In this document: piece by piece, positions 55,197 through 62,992 of the stretch
Layout: every line of letters begins with the position of its first letter
Position numbering within the stretch: position 1 is the first letter of the stretch
Source of the DNA: Bacteroidota bacterium
GTDB taxonomy: Bacteria; Bacteroidota; Bacteroidia; Chitinophagales; Chitinophagaceae
DNA length: 64,000 bases
Direction: 5' to 3'
Assembly (NCBI GenBank): GCA_018267915.1
Contig: JAFDXN010000060.1
Coordinates: forward strand, 62,001-126,000
Position numbers and translations under genes: made by a program
Notes under the pieces: model-generated
Seen by the model: only the letters and a program-made list of their open reading frames with translations
The model's database searches: none
Told to the model about the DNA's origin: nothing

Positions 55197-56909
55197 TTAA
55201 TATCTCTTGTTAAACTTTTGTGAACCGCCGCGCTCACCCGGTTTCTTGTATTGCCCCGAAAAGCGCTTCTGTTGCGGCCTTTCGAAGTTTCCGCCACCCC
55301 TTTCCCGGTCCCTTTGCTCGGCCTCTTCCATGCGCACTTTTCTCCCCTTAAATTTCTTCTGGGTCATGGTTTGCACGATAAATTCAGCCGCATCAGCCCT
55401 CACATTAAAGAAACTGCTCAGGTCACGAACAGTTACCCGGTCAATAATACCCGGCTCGATATCGGTGCTTTCGGTAATGAAATTGATCAGTCGCTCGGCT
55501 GAATTGATACCGTCTTTCTGGCCAATGTTAATGAAGAGGCGCACGCTGCTGCGGCCACCGCGGCCACGCTCCTTGCTTTCGTAACTGGCGTTCAGATCTT
55601 CAGCTTCTTCATAGGATGCTATTGTGTCTTTGAGCTGCAGCCATATCAGTCGGCGTATCAGCTCGTCTTTCTCCATATCTTCAAAGCGTTCGTGTATGGT
55701 TTCCTGGTACACGCGGGCAAAGTCTTCTTTCGGATCGGCCTCGGCTATCTGCTCCAGGTAGTAGAACAGGCGCTTGCGCACCACCTCAGCCCCGTCGGGT
55801 ATATCGCTGCGGTTGAAGCGCTGCTTCACGATCCTTTCTATCTGCCGGATGTTCGATATCTCTTTGGGCGACACGATGCTCATGCAGATACCGCTCTTTC
55901 CGGCGCGCGCCGTGCGGCCGCTGCGGTGGGTGTAGACCTCAGGATCATCGGGCAGCTCGTAGTTTATTACGTGTGTTATATCGTTCACATCAATACCGCG
56001 GGCAGCCACGTCGGTAGCCACTATGGCCTGCAGGCTGCGATTCTTAAAGCGCTCCATCACCTTGCTGCGCATCTTCTGGTCCATATCGCCATGCAGGGGG
56101 CTCACATGGTAGCCCTGGCGCATCAGCTTCTCGGCCACGTCCTGGCAGTCTTGCTTGGTGCGGGTGAAGATGATACCGTATATGCCGGGCGCAAAATCCA
56201 GCAGGCGCTGCAGCGTCTCGAAGCGGTTGTGGTGATTGGTTACAAAGTATTGGTGATCGATGTTTTCATTCGTCACATTGGCTGCGCCGGCGCTGAACTC
56301 CTGCCATTGCTTCATAAAGCGTTTGGCGATGCCGCGCACCTCGTTGCTCATGGTGGCGCTAAAGAGCCAGGTATGCTCGCGTGCAGGTGTGTTCTTAAGG
56401 ATAAAGTCGATATCCTCGCGGAAGCCCATGTTCAGCATCTCGTCGGCCTCGTCCAGCACCACATATTGCACATGGTCCAGGCTGATGGCCTTGCGCTCCA
56501 GCAGGTCTATCAGGCGGCCGGGGGTGGCCACCACCACCTGCGGATTGCCCTTCAGCTCGCGTATCTGGCCGCCTATGGGCACACCGCCATATACCGCAGT
56601 GCTGCGGAAGCCGCGCATGTGCGCGCCATATTTTTTAAATTCTTCCTGGATCTGCATACAGAGCTCGCGTGTGGGGCTCAGCACCAGGGCCTGCACATGC
56701 TTCTGTGCAGTATCGGTATGGTGTAAAAGCGGCAGGCCAAAGGCGGCGGTTTTACCGGTACCGGTTTGTGCCAGGCCAATGATATCAACAGGTTGGGATA
56801 AAAGTGTGGGGATTACCTTTTGTTGGATGGGAGTAGGGGTCTCAAAACCCAGATCAGCTACGGCACGCATTAGTTCTTCCCGCATGGGGAAGCTAGAAAA
56901 AGACGTCAT
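55197..56909 (-). CDS. DEAD-box RNA helicase with DbpA-type RNA-binding domain
   Basis: 570 residues. Q motif GFETPTPIQQKVIP, Walker A AQTGTGKT (about 47), PTRELC, TPGR, DEAD (about 155), SAT, and HRSGRTARAGKSG (about 330). After the helicase core comes a DbpA-like RNA-recognition domain (about 455-530, SSVRLFINIGQKDGINSAERL), then an arginine/glycine-rich tail. Such helicases assist ribosome assembly or cold adaptation. The overall plan matches DeaD/CsdA and DbpA relatives. Confidence 0.93.
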   Translation of the reverse strand: MTSFSSFPMREELMRAVADLGFETPTPIQQKVIPTLLSQPVDIIGLAQTGTGKTAAFGLPLLHHTDTAQKHVQALVLSPTRELCMQIQEEFKKYGAHMRGFRSTAVYGGVPIGGQIRELKGNPQVVVATPGRLIDLLERKAISLDHVQYVVLDEADEMLNMGFREDIDFILKNTPAREHTWLFSATMSNEVRGIAKRFMKQWQEFSAGAANVTNENIDHQYFVTNHHNRFETLQRLLDFAPGIYGIIFTRTKQDCQDVAEKLMRQGYHVSPLHGDMDQKMRSKVMERFKNRSLQAIVATDVAARGIDVNDITHVINYELPDDPEVYTHRSGRTARAGKSGICMSIVSPKEISNIRQIERIVKQRFNRSDIPDGAEVVRKRLFYYLEQIAEADPKEDFARVYQETIHERFEDMEKDELIRRLIWLQLKDTIASYEEAEDLNASYESKERGRGGRSSVRLFINIGQKDGINSAERLINFITESTDIEPGIIDRVTVRDLSSFFNVRADAAEFIVQTMTQKKFKGRKVRMEEAEQRDRERGGGNFERPQQKRFSGQYKKPGERGGSQKFNKRY

Positions 56910-57521
56910 TAAATTTAAGAACTTTTATAATAAATGAGGCGCAAAGGTACGGTTTATTTGTTTCGCTTCCGCTTTTAATGTGTTAATTGATTAATAAGTT
57001 GAAAGGTTGACAGGTTGATAGGTTGAGAAGTTTAAGCGGTCGTTTTGCTAAAATGCCCGAATCGGGCATAATAACGAAAATCGGGCTTCTTGTTGATAGG
57101 TAATTGATATTCAGGCGTTAACTGAAATGCCGATGCCCGAACCATGCCTGATCTGTGCCCGACTCCGTTGAAATGTCACGCCAAATCCGGGGGTATCACT
57201 AAATTGAAAAAGTGTGTAAAATACTGATCTGAGATTCATAGTTTTTATAGGTTGCCGGCGTGAAAGTAGCCGGATGGTTACAAAGTTCGGATGGGTTTTT
57301 GAGAGTAAAAAATAAAGCTTCAATTTTTTGATCGAGGCGCAAAGGGGAGGTAATATGGCTGTTTTACGGCAATCTGAAGATTGCCTGCTGGTGGGACGAA
57401 GTCGGAAGACTTCGCCCAACTTGGAAGACTTCGCCCAACTTGGGCCTGTTTGAAATCACACGTGGTACGAAGCAATAATATGGACAAGGCAAGCGTGACA
57501 ATTCCCCTCATTTACGAGCAA
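56910..57521. other. Gene-free stretch with one REP copy
   Basis: 612 bp without a convincing gene. It contains short 10-bp direct repeats (GGTTGA variants near 57000-57025), a stretch with CCCGAATCGGGC (57056-57067), and the REP-like element at 57340-57441. A weak 102-residue frame on the minus strand (57111-57419) starts inside the REP and is not believed. Confidence 0.6.
57340..57441 (+). repeat. REP-like double hairpin, copy 1
   Basis: Hairpin 1 GCAATCT-GA-AGATTGC (57369-57384); hairpin 2 CGAAGTC-GGAA-GACTTCG (57397-57414); then a tandem GAAGACTTCGCCCAACTTG-type 19-bp repeat. About 30 bp upstream also match copy 3. It lies 2.2 kb from the nearest RAYT gene. Confidence 0.88.
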
Positions 57522-58850
57522 CTACTCCTTCCCAAACCGCCTCACCACCACATTTCCGTTCCTGTCACTCACCTTTACAAAATACACACCACTTGCCAGG
57601 CTTCCCACATTCATTATCGCTTTGTCACTGTAGTTCATCTGCTCTATCAGCACCTGGCCTATGGCATTCAGTACCGTTATGCTTTTTATACTACTGCCTG
57701 TTATCGTTAGTTGCTCTTTGGCAGGGTTGGGATAAATGGCGATAGCATTTATAGTTGGTAGGTGTTTAACTTCTGTGGGCAAACAACTGGGGTTGAAAGC
57801 TACCTTGCGGATGCGATGATTACCATTATCAACAATATACAAATTGCCGCAGGAGTCAAGAGCAATCCCTCTAGGGCTGTTTAATGCCGAAGTATCAGCT
57901 TTACCGCCGTCACCGTTATAACCGGAAATCCCATTTCCCGCGACAGTATGAATTATACCTATTGCGTCTACTTTGCGAATCCTGTCATTATTATCATCGC
58001 TAATGTACAGGTTCCCGGAGTTATTAATGGCTAGACCTTGGGGAAAACTAAAGGAGGCAGTTAGGGCTGATGCCCCATCTCCTGCAAACCCTACTGCACC
58101 GCTTCCGGCATAAGCGCTTATCACGCCGGTAGTAGTATTTATCTTTCTAACTCTGCCACTATCAGTAAAATATAAGTTATTCGATTGATCAACGCATATC
58201 GCAATAGGAGAATATATTTTCGCCAAGGTTGCCAGTCCACCGTCTCCGGTTGATCCTCCAATGCCCGTTCCTGCCACAGTGGTAATAATACCACTTGTAT
58301 TAACTTTACGGATCCTATAGTTTAGTTGATCTACTATATATAAATTCCCTTCTTTGTCAAAACAAATTCCATATGGCATGTTTAATTGAGCTGAAACAGC
58401 AGCGCTGCCATCTCCGCTAAAACCAGCAGTACCGTTACCAACCACAGTTGAAACGATACCGCTAATTGCGTCTACTTTTCTTATTCTGTTATTTATAATT
58501 TCAGAAAAATATAGATTCCCCAAAGAATCAGTTGCCATAAAGCCTGAAAGATATAAGTTGGCCGATGTTGCTAATCCACCATCTCCACTATATCCCTGAG
58601 TGCCTGTGCCCGCATATTTGCTGATGATTCCATTATTAGAAATCTTTCGGATTGTATTGTTATTTTCTGAGACATAATAATTACCTGAAACATCGAACAC
58701 TATTCCGCCTGCCGAACCTATTGAAGCCAATATTGCAGAATCATTGTCACCTGAATATCCTGTAGAACCATCACCTGCAACTGTAGTGATGATTTGACCA
58801 TTTGCTAATAACGGCAATAATACTGACAGTAACAAAATAGCTTTTTTCAT
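57522..58850 (-). CDS. NHL-repeat secreted protein, T9SS type A sorting domain
   Basis: 442 residues: signal peptide (about 1-19, ending LANGQ), then six NHL beta-propeller repeats (e.g. NGIISKYAGTGTQGYSGDGG, GNLYIVDQLNYRIRKVNTSG), and a C-terminal type A sorting domain (AIAIYPNPAKEQLTITG ... RRFGKE). The propeller repeats recur about every 55-60 residues. Probably an exported sugar- or protein-binding propeller. It starts 16 bp after the upstream GG-repeat gene. Confidence 0.88.
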   Translation of the reverse strand: MKKAILLLSVLLPLLANGQIITTVAGDGSTGYSGDNDSAILASIGSAGGIVFDVSGNYYVSENNNTIRKISNNGIISKYAGTGTQGYSGDGGLATSANLYLSGFMATDSLGNLYFSEIINNRIRKVDAISGIVSTVVGNGTAGFSGDGSAAVSAQLNMPYGICFDKEGNLYIVDQLNYRIRKVNTSGIITTVAGTGIGGSTGDGGLATLAKIYSPIAICVDQSNNLYFTDSGRVRKINTTTGVISAYAGSGAVGFAGDGASALTASFSFPQGLAINNSGNLYISDDNNDRIRKVDAIGIIHTVAGNGISGYNGDGGKADTSALNSPRGIALDSCGNLYIVDNGNHRIRKVAFNPSCLPTEVKHLPTINAIAIYPNPAKEQLTITGSSIKSITVLNAIGQVLIEQMNYSDKAIMNVGSLASGVYFVKVSDRNGNVVVRRFGKE

Positions 58851-58866
58851 TGATCCTCAATTTTTT

Positions 58867-59436
58867 CTACATTATATAGAGTGCACAAGCTCCTGGGAAA
58901 GGACAGGATGTTGCATAATATATTGTACCAGTTGGCAATAACGGATTGTATACCGGCGTATTGATCGCATTCAAACACTCCACATGGAACGTATTAGCTG
59001 CAGCCGAGTTCAAATTCTGCCCAAAGATAGCTGAATATGCATGTGTAACACCTATCGTATTGCCACTACCGCCCAATACTGTCGAGTAGCTGGCATTCAC
59101 CGTGTTAGCGCTACCAAGCAGCACGCCCGAATGTACATTGAGTGCGCAGTTATGCGCGCCACTTCCGATGAATGAGAAAGCACCCGCGCCATCAACATTG
59201 TTACAGAAGCCACCGCCTATAAAGTTGCAGCCACCATGCAACACTTGGTTGCAGAAACCCTGCACTATGGCCGAGTAAACGCCCTGCTGCCTGTTGCACG
59301 CACCACCAACTATAGTGCTACAGTTCTGCAATTCTATCCTGTTATTAAGGCCACCCAGTATGGCAGAGTGACCAGTTGTTCCGGATGTTCCACAGGGCAT
59401 CCGGTACACGAAATAAAGCTCCATTTGTAATGGCAT
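58867..59436 (-). CDS. GGxxN-repeat protein (YadA-head/tail-fibre-like)
   Basis: 189 residues made largely of degenerate 12-16-residue repeats of the form S-x-I-x-GG-x-x-N: HSAILGGLNNRI, CSTIVGGACNRQ, CNFIGGGFCNNV, YSTVLGGSGNTI. These occur in trimeric-adhesin heads and S74-type phage tail fibres. No signal peptide, anchor or chaperone domain is present, so the gene may be a 5'- or 3'-truncated fragment of a longer fibre protein. A second ATG 4 bp upstream in another frame codes nothing similar. Confidence 0.6.
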   Translation of the reverse strand: MPLQMELYFVYRMPCGTSGTTGHSAILGGLNNRIELQNCSTIVGGACNRQQGVYSAIVQGFCNQVLHGGCNFIGGGFCNNVDGAGAFSFIGSGAHNCALNVHSGVLLGSANTVNASYSTVLGGSGNTIGVTHAYSAIFGQNLNSAAANTFHVECLNAINTPVYNPLLPTGTIYYATSCPFPGACALYIM

Positions 59437-59657
59437 TCATTGATCTTTAGCTTAATGATTGTTGACATTCCCAAATAGCGGTCGGAACTTCTGCCCGCTT
59501 ACTCTACATCTTTATCCGCACCGCACAGCATTCCGTTTGCAAAACTGCCTTTCTATTCCTTGTTCCGGATGTCTTTGCTGAACATCCTGAACAACTCACT
59601 TCTGTTACGTATTTTCACAGGCTATCCAAATATACTTAAATTAAATAAAACAACACT

Positions 59658-60134
59658 ATGGGTTTCGGTTACAAAATAGACGACCAGCAGGGCCTGTACT
59701 TTGTCACGTGCACCGTAACACAATGGGTCGATGTTTTTACACGCAAGGAGTATGCAGATATTATAATAAACAGCCTGAAGCATTGCCAGCAGCACAAAGG
59801 CCTGCAGATATATGGTTGGGTCATCATGAGCAACCACCTGCACATGATCGCTGCCTGTACCGGGGGTCATGAGTTAAGCGATACTCTTCGCGATTTCAAA
59901 AAATACACTGCATCAAAAATAGTTGAGGCGATAGAGAACAATAAACAGGAGAGCCGCAAAAGCTGGCTGTTATGGTTACTCAAGCAAGACGGCAACATTA
60001 CTTTTTGGCAACCAGGCAACCATCCGGAATTGATACATAGCCGTCCATTCCGTTCGGCGAAGTCTTCCGACTTCGTCGTCCCGGCAGGCAATCTTCAGAT
60101 TGCTTTACTCATGCCAATGACTAAGTGGCAATAA
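59658..60134 (+). pseudogene. REP-associated transposase (RAYT) truncated by a REP copy
   Basis: The frame gives 158 residues. Residues 1-131 match a RAYT/IS200-like Y1 transposase: GLYFVTCTVTQWVDVF, IYGWVIMSNHLHMIA with the HUH motif NHLHM, and LRDFKKYTASKI. From about base 60050 the frame is read through an inverted REP copy, giving the tail RSAKSSDFVVPAGNLQIA, and it stops 27 codons later. The region corresponding to KLNYLHQNPVRAG and the C-terminus of the intact neighbour is missing. The gene is therefore truncated, with its 3' end replaced by REP sequence. Confidence 0.78.
60050..60107 (-). repeat. REP-like double hairpin, inverted copy between the two RAYT genes
   Basis: Hairpin CGAAGTC-TTCC-GACTTCG (60058-60075) and hairpin GCAATCT-TC-AGATTGC (60088-60103), the reverse of the other copies. 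It supplies the last codons of the truncated RAYT and ends at the stop codon of the intact one. Confidence 0.88.
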
Positions 60135-60653
60135 ATTGATTTTGCCGTAGAAGACGCCCGCGCTGCTATAACACCAATCCTCCTCTTTTTCAACCCAGCC
60201 TGCCCGCACGGGATTTTGATGTAGGTAGTTAAGTTTCTGTAAGAAGAACGGGTGCGAAAATATCTCCTCGGCATGGTTGCTGTGCGTCCATAGCTGGAAA
60301 TGGCTGTTAGCGGTGCGTTGTGCCGCGTTCCATGCAAAGCGATGCAGCAGCCATTCGCGCCTGCTTTCAGGCTCTTCTTTTATCGCTTCCAATATTTTGA
60401 AGGAGGTGAATTTCTTGAAGTCCCTGACTATTCCTGACAAGTTGCCTTGTGCACCCTGAATAATAAGGTGCATATGATTTGTCATTATCACGTAGCCATA
60501 TATTTTTAAGCCTTTATGCTCAGCGCAGTGCCTCAGGCTGTCGATCACGATATCACGGTAGATCTTCCGGGAAAAAATATCGACCCAGTCTACAACAGTA
60601 AATGTGACAAAATATAAGCCATATTGATTTGTGATCTGGTAACCGGTGCTCAT
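60105..60653 (-). CDS. REP-associated transposase (RAYT), complete
   Basis: 182 residues from ATG 60653. A longer open frame upstream only translates REP repeats. Y1-type transposase: GLYFVTFTVVDWVDIF, VIMTNHMHLIIQG with HUH motif NHMHL, and the family block QKLNYLHQNPVRAGWVEK followed by WCYSSA. The residue aligned with the other copy's tyrosine in DFKKYT is Phe (DFKKFT). Since many Bacteroidota relatives may vary there, this alone does not prove inactivity. The gene is bounded by an inverted REP at its 3' end (60050-60107) and direct REPs at its 5' end (60655 onward). Confidence 0.85.
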   Translation of the reverse strand: MSTGYQITNQYGLYFVTFTVVDWVDIFSRKIYRDIVIDSLRHCAEHKGLKIYGYVIMTNHMHLIIQGAQGNLSGIVRDFKKFTSFKILEAIKEEPESRREWLLHRFAWNAAQRTANSHFQLWTHSNHAEEIFSHPFFLQKLNYLHQNPVRAGWVEKEEDWCYSSAGVFYGKINLLPLSHWHE

Positions 60654-60654
60654 G

Positions 60655-60785
60655 GCAGGTAATATAGCAATCTGAAGATTGCCTGCCGGTGGGACGAAGT
60701 CGGAAGACTTCGCCCAACTTGAAAGACTTCCCGGTGGGACGAAGTCGGAAGACTTCGCCCAACTTGAAAGACTTCGCCCAACTTG
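60655..60785 (+). repeat. REP-like copies 2 (partly duplicated)
   Basis: Hairpin 1 at 60667-60682, then two tandem blocks of the CGAAGTC hairpin with GAAGACTTCGCCCAACTTG repeats. It begins 2 bp upstream of the RAYT start codon. Confidence 0.85.
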
Positions 60786-60786
60786 A

Positions 60787-60908
60787 GCAAAGGCAGGTAG
60801 CGTAGCTGTTTTACGGCAATCTGAAGATTGCCTGCCGGTGGGACGAAGTCGGAAGACTTCGCCCAACTTAAAGACTTCGCCCAACTTGACGAAGTCGGAA
60901 GACCCACC
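60787..60908 (+). repeat. REP-like copy 3
   Basis: Shares the sequence GCTGTTTTACGGCAATCTG with copy 1 at 57340-57441; hairpins at 60816-60831 and 60844-60861, then GAAGACTTCGCCCAACTT repeats and a partial GAAGTCGGAAGAC. Confidence 0.85.
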
Positions 60909-60937
60909 CTACTTGAGGTTGGATTCCACCAATTTCC

Positions 60938-60945
60938 TAACTTTG
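60938..60945 (+). promoter_or_regulatory. -7 box immediately before the small CxxC protein start
   Basis: TAACTTTG ends 4 bases before the ATG at 60950; CTTG lies 22 bp upstream of it. It predicts a leaderless or nearly leaderless mRNA, and the promoter lies at the edge of the REP cluster. Confidence 0.5.
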
Positions 60946-60949
60946 CAGC

Positions 60950-61171
60950 ATGAAAAGGTACTTGCTCGTATTGCTTTGTTTCTTTGCTTTGCTGGCCACA
61001 GCACCTCGCGGATCGGCACAGGGCTGCGCAGTATGTACCAAAACGGCCTCCACCCTCGGCGACAAGGGCGCACGCGGCCTCAATGGCGGCATCCTCTACC
61101 TCGCAGCCATACCCCTTAGCCTTATAGGCGCCATCGGCTTCATCTGGTGGCGGCACAATAAGAACAGCTAG
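60950..61171 (+). CDS. Small secreted/membrane CxxC protein
   Basis: 73 residues: signal peptide (about 1-23), a GCAVCTKTAS segment with a CxxC pair, a short charged loop, then a membrane helix (LYLAAIPLSLIGAIGFIWW) and a basic tail. Similar small CxxC/transmembrane proteins occur across Bacteroidota. A redox or metal role is possible but unproven. Confidence 0.78.
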   Translation: MKRYLLVLLCFFALLATAPRGSAQGCAVCTKTASTLGDKGARGLNGGILYLAAIPLSLIGAIGFIWWRHNKNS

Positions 61172-61219
61172 TGCTTGCGGAAGATGTGTTGTATATTTAG
61201 CTAAACACTCATTACCAAT

Positions 61220-61945
61220 ATGAACAACGCTTTCCGCCACTTAGCAGTGCTGGTATGCAGCACAGCGGTCCTGTTTTCCTGCAGGGAGAACACCATATCC
61301 GGCCACGGCAACATCGGCAACGAGATGCGCAACACAGGCAGCTTCACCGCCATCGAAATATCGGTGCCGCTGAAAGCCTCCATCCGCGTAGGAGCAGCAC
61401 AGTCGGTAAAGCTCTCGGGCTACAGCAACATCCTTAAGTACATCAAGACAGAGGTAAAGGACAACAAGCTGAAAATATTTACCGACCCCGGCGTCAATAT
61501 AGATAATGCCGAATACCTCAATGCCGAGATAAGCATTCCCTCGCTGAGCCAGCTGGTAATGGAAGGCGCGCCTGATGCCGAAGTGCACGGCCCCATCACC
61601 GGGCAAGACTTCCAGCTCACCATATCGGGCGCCAGCGATGTAACCATCGACGAGGTCAACACTACCCACTTCAGCACCACCGTATCGGGCGCGGGCGATG
61701 TAAAGGTGAGCAAAGGCACCGTGCAGCAGGCCGAATACTCAGTGGCCGGCGCCGGCGATATAAAAGCCTATGGCCTGCACAGTACCGAGACCAGTGCCAC
61801 CGTAGCGGGCGCCGGCGATGTGGACGTATATGCCGAACAAAAACTTACCACCAGCATCAGCGGCGCAGGCACCGTTCGTTACAAAGGGCACCCGCAGGTC
61901 ACCACACAAACCAGCGGCATGGGTGGGGTAGAGGACGCGAACTAG
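61220..61945 (+). CDS. DUF2807 lipoprotein (GIN domain)
   Basis: 241 residues with lipoprotein signal (AVLFSC; lipidated Cys21). The DUF2807/GIN fold, a right-handed beta-helix-like head domain, is shown by the recurring turn motif ISGASDV, VSGAGDV, VAGAGDI, VAGAGDV, ISGAGTV at roughly 20-residue intervals from about 131. Also RNTGSFTAIEISVPLKASI at the start of the domain. Probably an outer-membrane-attached surface protein; function unknown. Confidence 0.87.
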   Translation: MNNAFRHLAVLVCSTAVLFSCRENTISGHGNIGNEMRNTGSFTAIEISVPLKASIRVGAAQSVKLSGYSNILKYIKTEVKDNKLKIFTDPGVNIDNAEYLNAEISIPSLSQLVMEGAPDAEVHGPITGQDFQLTISGASDVTIDEVNTTHFSTTVSGAGDVKVSKGTVQQAEYSVAGAGDIKAYGLHSTETSATVAGAGDVDVYAEQKLTTSISGAGTVRYKGHPQVTTQTSGMGGVEDAN

Positions 61946-61983
61946 CACAATTTTTGCAGGCATAAATAAAACAGTTCCCGCGT

Positions 61984-62430
61984 ATGACAATGAGCAACTT
62001 CAGCAGGATATTATTGTTCTCCATCGCAATGCTGGCGTTCCGGGTGGCAAGCTTTGCCCAGGCCGATCCCATAGAGCACACCTGGTACAATGAAGCTAAG
62101 ACCGGCAAGATACAGATATACAAAGCGAAGGATGGTAAGTTCTACGGTAAGATAGTATGGCTTAAAGAACCCAACCGCGACGGCAAGCCCAAGCTCGACA
62201 TCAGCAACCCCGACAAAGCCCGCAGGAACGACCCGGTGATGGGCCTGTTGGTGCTAAAAAAATTTAAGAAAACAGGCGATGGCGAATACGAGGACGGCAC
62301 CATTTACGATCCGAAGAATGGCAAAACCTACGACTGCACCATGAAGCTGAAAGGCAATGTACTCGACGTGCACGGCTATGTGCTCATATCGCTCATTGGC
62401 CGTTCAGAAAAATGGACCATAGCCGACTAA
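61984..62430 (+). CDS. DUF2147 secreted protein
   Basis: 148 residues: signal peptide (about 1-25, ending ASFAQ), then the DUF2147 domain: IEHTWYNEAKTGKIQIYKAKDGKFYGKIVWL, DPVMGLLVLKKFKK, GTIYDPKNGKTYDCTM, and VLDVHGYVLISLIGRSEKW. The fold is a small beta-barrel. Function unknown; commonly periplasmic. Confidence 0.9.
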   Translation: MTMSNFSRILLFSIAMLAFRVASFAQADPIEHTWYNEAKTGKIQIYKAKDGKFYGKIVWLKEPNRDGKPKLDISNPDKARRNDPVMGLLVLKKFKKTGDGEYEDGTIYDPKNGKTYDCTMKLKGNVLDVHGYVLISLIGRSEKWTIAD

Positions 62431-62451
62431 GAGATAAAGCAGTAAAAATAA

Positions 62452-62478
62452 AAATGGAGTGCTTTTGGCACTCCATTT
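62452..62478. terminator. Bidirectional terminator between the DUF2147 and YXWGXW genes
   Basis: AAATGGAGTGC (62452-62462), loop TTTTG, GCACTCCATTT (62468-62478). The long T run follows on the minus strand; the plus-strand tail is weaker. Confidence 0.75.
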
Positions 62479-62496
62479 CAGTTCTTTAACAGGTGA

Positions 62497-62802
62497 TTAT
62501 CTCCAGTGGCCAGGTATCCAAATATAGCCAGCACGGCTGTGGCGCCAGTGGCCTTCTACCCAACGCGCGCGTGGACGAGGTGGCTCGGCCCAGTAGCCGC
62601 CATGCCAGCGGTACTCGTTACCATTAGGTTCCCAGTCTTCACGCACCCATACGTGACGGGGGCTAGGCCTGGCGGGACGCACAGTTACATTAACATGCGG
62701 CCGTGGGGGGCGCACATGCACAACTATCTGTGCAGATAGTTGTGTTGCAGTGAAGCCCAATAACATAAGCATTAACAACACACTTTTTCTCATCGTTTTC
62801 AT
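62497..62802 (-). CDS. YXWGXW-repeat secreted protein
   Basis: 101 residues: signal peptide (about 1-24), then a proline-, arginine- and tryptophan-rich chain with WHGGYW, RWVEGHW and YIWIPGHW, the aromatic repeat of the YXWGXW/BcpO-related family. PRPHVNVTVRPARPSPRHV forms a basic linker. Small exported protein; role unknown. Confidence 0.85.
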   Translation of the reverse strand: MKTMRKSVLLMLMLLGFTATQLSAQIVVHVRPPRPHVNVTVRPARPSPRHVWVREDWEPNGNEYRWHGGYWAEPPRPRARWVEGHWRHSRAGYIWIPGHWR

Positions 62803-62940
62803 AACTCAAATTTTGTTCTGGTTTATTAAACAATAGATGTTTTTAAAAGCCCCGGGTTTAAACACGGGAAATTTTTCAGTCTACATGAATAAAAATTTGT
62901 GCCAAAGCGAGCTCCTTAACAAAATGTTGAAGACCGCAAA

Positions 62941-62972
62941 AAAAAGACCGGCTGCCATTGAGCAGCCGGTCT
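62941..62972 (-). terminator. Terminator of the type A secreted protein gene
   Basis: On the minus strand, AGACCGGCTGC, a 6-base loop and GCAGCCGGTCT are followed by a T-rich run. Confidence 0.85.
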
Positions 62973-62992
62973 GTATAGTGTGCTTATGTTTA

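Noticed and set aside
55692-56726. Long antisense open frame opposite the DEAD-box helicase (344 codons)
   Set aside because: It is the complement of a strongly conserved helicase gene and shows no domain or start signal; the same applies to the 311-codon frame opposite metH at 6920-7855.
57111-57419. 102-residue minus-strand ORF
   Set aside because: It begins in the REP hairpins and has no family features; overlaps gene-free, repeat-rich DNA.
60654-60884. N-terminal extension of the RAYT at 60105-60653
   Set aside because: The extra codons only translate the REP repeats; homology to the other RAYT begins at ATG 60653.
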